From Leifsonia shinshuensis (lineage in GTDB: Bacteria > Actinomycetota > Actinomycetes > Actinomycetales > Microbacteriaceae), in assembly GCF_031456835.1 (NCBI RefSeq), contig NZ_JAVDVK010000001.1, positions 1,116,001 through 1,180,000 on the forward strand: DNA of 64,000 bases, given 5' to 3'. The first letter of the stretch is position 1. Every line of letters begins with the position of its first letter. A program made the translations under genes and the position numbers. The notes under the pieces are model-generated. The model ran no database searches, was not told the origin of the DNA, and saw only the letters and a list, made by a program, of their open reading frames with translations. This document shows, piece after piece, positions 57,217 to 64,000 of this stretch.

Positions 57217-58146
57217 TCAGCGCTCGCCCCGCCCGTTCTCCTCGTCGCCGTGGCGGCGGAAGGCGAGGAAGTTCTCGAGCTCGGCGGCGATCTCGTCGGC
57301 GGTCGGCAGCTCGCCGTCGCTGTCGGTCAGCGGGGAGCGCAGCTGCGTGTCCTCCATGTACGAGTCGTGGCGCTCCTCCAGCGTGCCGACCAGTCGGCCG
57401 AGCTCGGGATTGCCCGCGACCTGCTCGTCGATGTTGGCGACGAACTCGCGGTCCTCCTGGCGGAGCCGGTCGGTCGGAAAGATCAGGCCGGTGGCCGCGC
57501 TGATCGAGTCGAGGGCCGCGACCGCGGCAGCCGGGTACTCGGTGTCGGCGAGGTAGTGCGGGATCAGCAGGATGAATCCGGCGATCGGGTACGAGAGCTG
57601 CTGGAGCCGGTACTCGAGCAGGTGCAGCGCGTTGGCGGGCACCTGCGTGTGCGGCTTCCAGATCGACATGGAGTCGATGAGCTCGGAGCGGTTGCCGCTC
57701 ACCGTCACGCCGATCGGACGCGTGTGCGGAACGGGCATCGGGATGGAGTGGACCCAGGTGATGCTCTTCACCTTGAAACGCTCGATCAAGCCGAGCACCG
57801 CCTCCGTGAACGCCTCCCAGCGGAAGTCCGGCTCGAAGCCCGACAGGAGGAGGAACGGCTGGCGCAGCTCGTCGTAGGCGAGGTAGAGCTTCAGCGTCGC
57901 CGGCTGGTAGTCGGTCAGGTGGTCCTGGTCGAAGTAGATGATGGGGCGGCGGGCGCGATAGTCGAGCAGGATGTCCGCGTCGAAGGTCGCCACCACGTCG
58001 TTGTCGAGGGTCCCGAGCAGATAGGTGCCGAGCTGGCTGACGCCGGAGCCGGCGTCGGCGAAGCCCGTGAGGCCCGCGACCAGCGGCAATCCCTCCGGCA
58101 CACCGAGTGCCGGGTCGAGCTCGTACAGTTCGCCGGGGTCGCGCAT
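57217..58146 (-). CDS. PAC2-family protein (proteasome assembly chaperone fold)
   Basis: The 309-residue protein has VAGLTGFADAGSGVSQLGTY and FLLLSGFEPDFRWEAFTEAV, then VSGNRSELI and GFILLIPHYLADTEYP. This is the PAC2 pattern common in actinobacteria. In eukaryotes PAC2 helps assemble proteasomes; the bacterial function is not settled. The C-terminus is acidic. TAGAGT lies 6 nt before ATG 58146, so it is leaderless and divergent from pepA. Confidence 0.85.
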   Translation of the reverse strand: MRDPGELYELDPALGVPEGLPLVAGLTGFADAGSGVSQLGTYLLGTLDNDVVATFDADILLDYRARRPIIYFDQDHLTDYQPATLKLYLAYDELRQPFLLLSGFEPDFRWEAFTEAVLGLIERFKVKSITWVHSIPMPVPHTRPIGVTVSGNRSELIDSMSIWKPHTQVPANALHLLEYRLQQLSYPIAGFILLIPHYLADTEYPAAAVAALDSISAATGLIFPTDRLRQEDREFVANIDEQVAGNPELGRLVGTLEERHDSYMEDTQLRSPLTDSDGELPTADEIAAELENFLAFRRHGDEENGRGER

Positions 58147-58237
58147 ACTCCAACTCTAGGACGGAGCCCGGCGCACGACCCCGGATGACGGCCCGTGGGG
58201 GAACGCCCACAGCGAACACCCGGGTTAGGGTCGAGTC

Positions 58238-59728
58238 ATGACCGTTCCCGCGCTGACCGTGACCCTCTCCTCCACCCCCGCCACGTCCGCCGATGTCGTG
58301 GTCGTCGCCGCCCGTGCCGGGCGCGACAGCATCACCGTCCTCTCCGGCGAGCGCCGCGACGAGCTCGGGCGGCAGCTGAAGGAGATCGGGTTCTCCGGCG
58401 GCAAGGACGAGCTCGTGCGCCTGCCCGGGACGGGCGACGGACCCTCCGTCGCGGTCGTCGGCCTGCCGGAGGGCGGCGAGGACGCGCTGCGCTACGCCGC
58501 GGGCACCGCGGTCCGCCAGCTGGCGGGCACCTCCGCGGTCGCGCTCGACCTCCCGGCCGAGTCGGCGGCCGAAGCCGGCGCTGCCCTGGAGGGCGCGGCG
58601 CTCGGCGCGTACGCCTTCACCGAGTACCGCGAGAAGAGCCGCGCCGGGGCGAAGGACCCGGTGGCCGCGATCGAGCTGCTGGCCGCGGGATCCGACATGG
58701 ATGCGGACGCGCTCGTCGCGCGGGCGACCGCCGTGGCGGAGGCTGCCGCGCTGGTCAAGGATCTGGTTAACACTCCGCCGCTCGACCTCTACCCCGAGAC
58801 CTTCGCCGAGCGCGCCTCCGCCGCGGCGTCCGGACTTCCCGTCGAGGTCACGGTCTGGGATGAGGAGCAGCTCGCTGCCGACGGCTTCGGCGGCATCCTC
58901 GGCGTCGGGCAGGGGTCGACGCGCGGCCCGCGACTGGTGAAGGTCGTGTACGCGCCGGAGGGCGCATCCCGTCACCTCGCCCTCGTCGGCAAGGGCATCA
59001 CGTTCGACTCCGGCGGCCTCTCCCTGAAGCCCGCGACCGGGATGGTCGGCATGAAGTACGACATGACGGGCGCCGCCACGGTGCTCGCGGTCGCGCTCGC
59101 CGCCGCGCGGCTCGCGCTGCCGGTGAAGGTGACGGCATGGCTTTGCCTCGCCGAGAACATGCCGTCCGGCTCGGCCATCCGCCCGAACGACGTGCTGCGC
59201 ATCCGCGGCGGCCGCACGGTGGAGGTGCTGAACACGGATGCGGAGGGCCGCCTGGTGCTCGCCGACGGCCTGGTCGCCGCCAGCGAGGAGCAGCCCGACG
59301 CGATCGTCGACGTCGCCACCCTGACCGGCGCCGCCATGGTCGCGCTCGGCACCCGCTACGCCGCACTGATGGGCTCCGACGACCTGGTGGACCAGGTGCT
59401 CGGGGCGGCCAAGGAGAGCGGCGAGCTGTTCTGGCCGATGCCGCTGCCCGGGGAGCTGCGGGCCACCATCAACTCCGACGTCGCCGACATCGCCAACGCG
59501 AACCCGGGCAACACCGCGGGCGGCGCGCTGCTGGCCGGCGTGTTCCTGCAGGAGTTCGTCGGCCGCACCGGCGACGGCGACGACGCCCCCCGCATCCCCT
59601 GGGCGCACCTGGACATCGCCGGCCCGGCGAAGAGCCCGGCCGCCCCGTACGGCTTCACAGGCAAGGGACCGTCCGCCGTCAGCGTAAGGGCGCTCATCCG
59701 CCTGGCCGAGAGCTTTTCCGGGAAGTAG
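58238..59728 (+). CDS. pepA: Leucyl aminopeptidase (M17)
   Basis: The 496-residue peptidase has the two-metal site GKGITFDSGGLSLKP, MKYDMTGAATVL and the signature NTDAEGRLVLADGL, plus the C-terminal WAHLDIAGPA. It removes N-terminal residues from peptides as a hexamer with zinc or manganese. TAGGGT lies 6 nt before ATG 58238, so it is leaderless. Confidence 0.92.
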   Translation: MTVPALTVTLSSTPATSADVVVVAARAGRDSITVLSGERRDELGRQLKEIGFSGGKDELVRLPGTGDGPSVAVVGLPEGGEDALRYAAGTAVRQLAGTSAVALDLPAESAAEAGAALEGAALGAYAFTEYREKSRAGAKDPVAAIELLAAGSDMDADALVARATAVAEAAALVKDLVNTPPLDLYPETFAERASAAASGLPVEVTVWDEEQLAADGFGGILGVGQGSTRGPRLVKVVYAPEGASRHLALVGKGITFDSGGLSLKPATGMVGMKYDMTGAATVLAVALAAARLALPVKVTAWLCLAENMPSGSAIRPNDVLRIRGGRTVEVLNTDAEGRLVLADGLVAASEEQPDAIVDVATLTGAAMVALGTRYAALMGSDDLVDQVLGAAKESGELFWPMPLPGELRATINSDVADIANANPGNTAGGALLAGVFLQEFVGRTGDGDDAPRIPWAHLDIAGPAKSPAAPYGFTGKGPSAVSVRALIRLAESFSGK

Positions 59729-59758
59729 TAGGGTCGTATGGGCGGGAAAACCTGCCCA
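59729..59758 (+). promoter_or_regulatory. lpdA promoter -10 and leader hairpin
   Basis: TAGGGT (59729-59734) overlaps the pepA stop region and is followed by ATGGGCGGG-N4-CCTGCCCAT, a hairpin at the start of a leader of about 95 nt before GTG 59834. It could be a pepA terminator, an attenuator or an mRNA-stabilising stem. Confidence 0.4.
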
Positions 59759-59833
59759 TCAACACGCCCCCCGGAGCCATCCTCTCTGGGCGGCTTCGTG
59801 TCACATGATCCTGATGCGCGAGGGAGTTACTGG

Positions 59834-61207
59834 GTGTCCGAGCAGAACTTTGACATTGTGGTGCTCGGCGGTGGGAGTGGAGGCTACGCAGCAGCGCTGC
59901 GTGCGGCCGAGCTCGGTTTCACCGTCGGCATGATCGAGAAGGACAAGGTCGGCGGCACCTGCCTGCACCGCGGCTGCGTCCCGACGAAGGCGCTGCTCCA
60001 CGCGGCCGAGATCGCCGACTACTCCCGTGAGTCGTCGAAGTACGGCATCGTCACCCAGCTGCAGGGCGTCGACATCAACGGCGTGACCGAGTACCGCCAG
60101 GGAATCGTCGCCAAGAAGTACAAGGGACTGCAGGGTCTCGTGAAGGCTCGCGGCATCACCGTCATCGAGGGCGAGGGCCGCCTCACCTCCCCGACGACCG
60201 TCCAGGTCGGCGACGACACCATCGTCGGCAAGAACATCGTCCTCGCCACGGGCTCGTACTCGCGCTCGCTCCCCGGTCTCGAGATCGGCGGCCGCGTCAT
60301 CACGAGCGAGCAGGCGCTCGAGCTCGACTTCGTGCCGCGCAAGGTCGCGGTGCTCGGCGGCGGCGTCATCGGCGTCGAGTTCGCCAGCGTCTGGAAGTCG
60401 TTCGGCTCCGACGTCACCATCATCGAGGCGCTCCCCCACCTGGTCCCCAACGAGGACGAGTCGATCAGCAAGTCGCTCGAGCGGGCGTTCCGCCGCCGCG
60501 GCATCGACTACCGTCTGGGCATCCGCTTCCAGGGCGTGACCCAGGACGAGAACGGCGTGGTCGTCACCCTCGAGAACGGCGACACCGTCGAGGCCGACCT
60601 CCTGCTCGTCGCCGTGGGCCGCGGCCCGCTGACCCAGGGCCTCGGCTTCGACGAGGTCGGCGTCACCATGGACCGCGGCTTCGTCATCACCGACGAGCGC
60701 CTGCACACGAACATCCCCGGCGTCTACGCCGTCGGCGACATCGTCCCCGGCCTGCAGCTCGCGCACCGCGGCTTCCAGCAGGGCATCTTCGTCGCCGAGG
60801 AGATCGCGGGCCTCAACCCGATCGTCGTCCCGGACGTCAACATCCCCAAGGTCACCTACTGCGACCCGGAGGTCGCGTCCATCGGTCTGACCGAGGCGAA
60901 GGCGGCCGAGAAGTACGGCGCGGACAGCATCAGCAGCTACGACTACAGCCTGGCCGGCAACGCCCGCAGCGAGATCATCGGCACCAACGGAAGCGTGAAG
61001 GTCGTCCGTCTGAACGACGGCCCCGTGCTCGGCGTGCACATGATCGGCGCCCGCGTCGGCGAGCTCATCGGCGAGGCGCAGCTGGCCGTGAACTGGGAGG
61101 CGTACCCGGAGGACATCGCTCCGCTCATCCACGCCCACCCCACGCAGAACGAGTCGCTCGGCGAGGCCTTCCTGTACCTCGCGGGCAAGCCGCTGCACAC
61201 GCTGTAG
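59834..61207 (+). CDS. lpdA: Dihydrolipoyl dehydrogenase (E3)
   Basis: The 457-residue flavoprotein has the FAD motif VVLGGGSGGYAAALRAAELG, the redox disulfide GGTCLHRGCVPTKALLH, NAD motif VAVLGGGVIGVEFASVW, FAD motif VYAVGDIVPG and the C-terminal His-Glu pair HAHPTQNESLGEA. It reoxidises dihydrolipoamide for 2-oxoacid dehydrogenases. GTG 59834 follows GGGAG; upstream in-frame codons do not match the family. It precedes sucB. Confidence 0.94.
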   Translation: MSEQNFDIVVLGGGSGGYAAALRAAELGFTVGMIEKDKVGGTCLHRGCVPTKALLHAAEIADYSRESSKYGIVTQLQGVDINGVTEYRQGIVAKKYKGLQGLVKARGITVIEGEGRLTSPTTVQVGDDTIVGKNIVLATGSYSRSLPGLEIGGRVITSEQALELDFVPRKVAVLGGGVIGVEFASVWKSFGSDVTIIEALPHLVPNEDESISKSLERAFRRRGIDYRLGIRFQGVTQDENGVVVTLENGDTVEADLLLVAVGRGPLTQGLGFDEVGVTMDRGFVITDERLHTNIPGVYAVGDIVPGLQLAHRGFQQGIFVAEEIAGLNPIVVPDVNIPKVTYCDPEVASIGLTEAKAAEKYGADSISSYDYSLAGNARSEIIGTNGSVKVVRLNDGPVLGVHMIGARVGELIGEAQLAVNWEAYPEDIAPLIHAHPTQNESLGEAFLYLAGKPLHTL

Positions 61208-61215
61208 GACCATCG

Positions 61216-61242
61216 GGCGGGTCCGCCGTGCGCGGACCCGCC
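61216..61242. terminator. 11-bp hairpin between lpdA and sucB
   Basis: GGCGGGTCCGC pairs with GCGGACCCGCC around a 5-nt loop. No T-tract follows, so it may only partly terminate. A TAAGCT -10 candidate for sucB starts 5 bp later. Confidence 0.45.
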
Positions 61243-61285
61243 TGCAATAAGCTACTGAACGATCAGGTTTGAAGGAGAGAAGCTC

Positions 61286-62854
61286 ATGAGCGAATCCGTC
61301 AGCCTCCCGGCGCTCGGCGAGAGCGTCACGGAAGGCACGGTCACCCGCTGGCTGAAGAACGTTGGCGACCGTGTCGAGGTGGACGAGCCCCTGCTCGAAG
61401 TCTCGACCGACAAGGTCGACACCGAGATCCCGTCGCCGGTCGCCGGCGTCATCGAGGCGATCCTGGTGCAGGAGGACGAGACGGTCGAGGTGGGCACTGC
61501 GCTCGTGACGATCGGCGACGGTTCCGGCGCCGGCGCCGAGGCTCCGGCCGCGCCCGCCGCTGAGGCGGCGCCGGCTGAGGCCGCTCCGACCGAGGCTGCG
61601 CCCGCCGAGGCCGCGCCCGCCGAGGCCGCTCCGGCCGAGCAGGCTGCCCCGGCCCAGGAGTCCGCTCCCGCGCCCGCCGAGGCTGCGCCGGCCGCGGCCG
61701 CACCCGCCGCTCCGGCCCAGGAGGCGTCTCCCGCTGCTCCGGCTCCGGCCCCCGCCCAGGAGGCCGCACCCGCACAGCCGCAGCAGGCCGCTCCCGCCGC
61801 TCCGGCGCCGGCGGCCCCCGCCGCACCCGCTCAGGAGGCCGCACCGGCTCAGCAGGCTGCACCCGCTGCCCCGGCTCCCGCTGCCGCTCCGGCCCAGCAG
61901 GCTCCCGCCCAGGAGTCCGCTCCCGCCGCGCCGGCCTCGTCCGGTGCTCACGCGGGCAACGCGGGCTACGTGACCCCGATCGTGCGCAAGCTCGCGAACG
62001 AGCAGGGCGTCGACCTCTCGACCGTCACCGGCACCGGTGTCGGCGGTCGCATCCGCAAGGAGGACATCCTCCAGGCGGCGGCTCCGGCGGCGTCCTCTTC
62101 CGAGGCTCCCGCGGCCGCGTCGGCCCCCGAGGTCTCGCCGCTGCGCGGCACCACCCAGCCGATGTCGCGACTCCGCAAGGTCGTCGCGGAGCGCGCCGTG
62201 GTCTCGATGCAGTCGAGCGCTCAGCTCACCAGCGTCGTCGAGGTCGACGTGACCAAGGTCGCGGCGTTCCGCGACCGCGTGAAGGGCGACTTCCTGGCGA
62301 AGACCGGCGTGAAGCTCTCGTTCCTGCCGTTCTTCGCTCTGGCCGCCGCCGAGGCGCTGAAGACGTACCCCGTCATCAACGCGACCGTCGACGGCGAGAA
62401 CATCGTCTACCCGGACCACGAGAACATCTCCATCGCGGTCGACACCGAGCGCGGCCTCCTCACGCCGGTGGTGCGGAACGCCTCGGACCTCGACATCGCG
62501 AGCCTCGCCAAGGAGATCGCCGACCTGGCCCAGCGCACCCGCGACAACCGTCTGAAGCCGGACGAGCTCGCGGGCGGCACGTTCACGCTGACCAACACCG
62601 GTTCTCGCGGCGCCCTGTTCGACACCCCGCTGGTGTTCCTCCCGCAGGTGGCCATCCTGGGAACCGGCATCGTCACCAAGAAGCCGGTCGTCATCTCGGC
62701 CGACGGCACGGACTCGATCGCGATCCGCTCCACGGTGTACCTCGCCCTGTCGTACGACCACCGCATCGTCGACGGCGCGGACGCCGCCCGCTTCCTGGTC
62801 GCCGTCAAGAACCGCCTCGAGGACGGCAACTTCGAGGGCAACCTCGGGATCTGA
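61286..62854 (+). CDS. sucB: Dihydrolipoamide acyltransferase (E2)
   Basis: The 522-residue E2 has one lipoyl domain ([17 protein letters not shown], lipoyl lysine near residue 43) and an Ala/Pro/Glu/Gln linker of about 145 residues with [11 protein letters not shown] repeats. A peripheral subunit-binding domain follows ([20 protein letters not shown]), then the catalytic domain ending [15 protein letters not shown] with active-site histidine and aspartate. In actinobacteria this gene product usually serves the pyruvate complex. The ribosome-binding site AAGGAGAG lies 8 nt before ATG. Confidence 0.93.
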   Translation: MSESVSLPALGESVTEGTVTRWLKNVGDRVEVDEPLLEVSTDKVDTEIPSPVAGVIEAILVQEDETVEVGTALVTIGDGSGAGAEAPAAPAAEAAPAEAAPTEAAPAEAAPAEAAPAEQAAPAQESAPAPAEAAPAAAAPAAPAQEASPAAPAPAPAQEAAPAQPQQAAPAAPAPAAPAAPAQEAAPAQQAAPAAPAPAAAPAQQAPAQESAPAAPASSGAHAGNAGYVTPIVRKLANEQGVDLSTVTGTGVGGRIRKEDILQAAAPAASSSEAPAAASAPEVSPLRGTTQPMSRLRKVVAERAVVSMQSSAQLTSVVEVDVTKVAAFRDRVKGDFLAKTGVKLSFLPFFALAAAEALKTYPVINATVDGENIVYPDHENISIAVDTERGLLTPVVRNASDLDIASLAKEIADLAQRTRDNRLKPDELAGGTFTLTNTGSRGALFDTPLVFLPQVAILGTGIVTKKPVVISADGTDSIAIRSTVYLALSYDHRIVDGADAARFLVAVKNRLEDGNFEGNLGI

Positions 62855-62858
62855 CCCG

Positions 62859-64000
62859 TCACGGGAACACCGCCCGTAGCCGCCAACCGGCCTCGCCCCT
62901 CACCAGCAGGAGCGAGGCCGGTTCGCTTTTCGGCGTCAGCGCGCGATCCGGCGCCACGCCGACGAGAGCGGCATCCCCCCAGCGCTCCACCAGTTCCACC
63001 CGGGCCCCGGCGTAGTCGCGGGCTGAGGCGGCAGCCGTCCGGCCGGCTTCGAGCGCCGTGAGTTCGTGCTCCAGCAGCGCCGCACCGGCCTCGACCACGG
63101 CCTCGAGGCATTCCCGACCGGTGCCGCCGGCGAAGCACGCATGCCGCCGGTCGAGGATCGCCTGCGCGGCGACGACCGGGTCCTCAGCATCCAGACGCGC
63201 CGTGGTCACGGCAGCCGTCGGCTCGGGCGACGACACGGCTGTCGCCGACGGTCGCGCCGTCGGCTCGGGCGACGATAGGGCTGTCGTCGATGGCTGAGCC
63301 GTCGGCGACGAGGTGGCCGGCCATCGGGATGCCGACGCGGATGCTGTCGAGTGCACGGATGCCGGCGACCCCGCGGCCGATGCGCTCCCTGCCGACGTCG
63401 ACGGCACCAGGACGATGACGGCGACAGCGAGAGCGACCGGGACGAGCGCACTCGCCACGAGGGCCGGTCGCCTGCGGGCCCACGAGCCGAGCCAGCGCGT
63501 CAGAACGCGGACCGGTTCTCCGTCGAGCGCCGTCATCGCGGCCGCGGCCGTCTTGGTAAGCCCGCTGCCGTGCTCACGGCGCGGTATCTGGCGTCCGGCC
63601 GGGAGTGCGCCGACCACACCCCTCGGCGCGCCGGACCCCGTCCCCGCCGTCACCGCCACCTCCGTCCCTGCGACTCCGCGGCTGCTGCGCCGAACCGGCT
63701 CCGGCGACGCCACCGCCAGAACGGCCGCCTCCACGGCCGACCACCGCCCCTGACGCAACCCGGCCTCGACAGCCGCGAGCAGCCGCATCCCGGACCCGTC
63801 GGTCACCCGCAGGCACAGTCGACGCGCCCAGGCATGGAACGCCTCCGCATCCGCGACGGCCGTCTCGGCATCCAGCGGGCGGATGCGGTCCAGCCCGTCG
63901 AGCGCCGGGCGCCCGTCGTCGGCGAGGACGACGGACGCGTTGTCGAGGTCCGGCGCCGCCCATCCCGCGCGATGGAGCGCTTCGACGCCGGCCGCCGCGC
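62859..64000 (-). CDS. Kinase-like membrane protein with degenerate active site (5' truncated by window)
   Basis: The last 380 codons are in the window. The visible start reads ALHRAGWAAPDLDNASVVLA and then GRPALDGLDRIRPL. This resembles the catalytic and metal-binding loops of protein kinases (HRDxKPxNVLL and DFG) with the key residues replaced, so it looks like a pseudokinase. A single membrane helix follows (ALVASALVPVALAVAVIVLV), then a Ser/Thr/Pro stalk with repeated SSPEPTA units and an extracellular domain of about 120 residues with two cysteines. It ends 4 bp from sucB, convergent. The kinase reading is tentative because the N-lobe is missing. Confidence 0.5.
   Translation of the reverse strand, partial: AAAGVEALHRAGWAAPDLDNASVVLADDGRPALDGLDRIRPLDAETAVADAEAFHAWARRLCLRVTDGSGMRLLAAVEAGLRQGRWSAVEAAVLAVASPEPVRRSSRGVAGTEVAVTAGTGSGAPRGVVGALPAGRQIPRREHGSGLTKTAAAAMTALDGEPVRVLTRWLGSWARRRPALVASALVPVALAVAVIVLVPSTSAGSASAAGSPASVHSTASASASRWPATSSPTAQPSTTALSSPEPTARPSATAVSSPEPTAAVTTARLDAEDPVVAAQAILDRRHACFAGGTGRECLEAVVEAGAALLEHELTALEAGRTAAASARDYAGARVELVERWGDAALVGVAPDRALTPKSEPASLLLVRGEAGWRLRAVFP

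Overview
The window is about 64 kb of high-GC chromosome with dense genes on both strands. It reads as an actinobacterium of the family Microbacteriaceae, Leifsonia-like. The markers are SepH, the sigA/dut neighbourhood with DUF3710, DUF3159, DUF3093 and DUF4193 genes, DUF3000 next to ribonuclease D, a PAC2 protein and SHOCT/DUF2510 proteins. Many starts (305, 1976, 9292, 10598, 15491, 16160, 23347, 23448, 30130, 32218, 57143, 58146, 58238) lie 6-7 nt after a TANNNT hexamer, which is the actinobacterial leaderless arrangement. The family assignment is inferred from gene content and was not checked against a database.

Layout. 1-5754: mixed metabolic and membrane genes (end of an epoxide hydrolase, PHP phosphatase, SDR with its MerR regulator, secreted lipase, DUF389 protein). 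5958-6573: three minus-strand tRNAs (Gly, Cys, Val) and a plus-strand tRNA-Val(CAC). 6641-14669: an accessory-looking stretch that opens with a tyrosine-integrase remnant beside tRNA-Val and carries a two-component system, DUF2510/SHOCT proteins, two lipoproteins and small ORFs. 14852-19404: ABM, GNAT and PemK-like proteins, a degenerate Amt-like protein and a canonical ammonium transporter with a GlnR-like box. 19471-28676: sulfur transfer, ZapE, a hydrolase, DUF3000, RNase D and a fatty-acid oxidation thiolase/FadB pair. 28752-32218: aldo/keto reductase with MerR regulator, and dxs. 32286-34368: a GC-poorer OLD-family nuclease gene between two copies of a 14-bp direct repeat, the second at the acnA stop codon. 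34366-42484: aconitase, a CtpE-type P-ATPase and the dut cluster. 42690-49828: SepH, a phosphodiesterase, and convergent topoisomerase IV parC and parE. 50040-55569: an alanine racemase-like pair convergent with a sigA-murT-gatD operon. 55812-64000: MFS transporter, PAC2 protein, leucyl aminopeptidase, lpdA, sucB and a truncated kinase-like membrane protein.

The most unusual part is 50313-54200. GatD has alanine where its catalytic cysteine should be. MurT has no cysteine at all, so it cannot have the usual Cys4 zinc ribbon. The two neighbouring alanine racemase-like genes have lost complementary halves of the active site: one lacks the PLP lysine, the other lacks the catalytic tyrosine. Microbacteriaceae have group B peptidoglycan, in which the D-Glu alpha-carboxyl carries the cross-bridge instead of an amide. 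I infer that this cluster could be a repurposed peptidoglycan bridge module. That is a hypothesis; the residue losses are read directly from the sequence.
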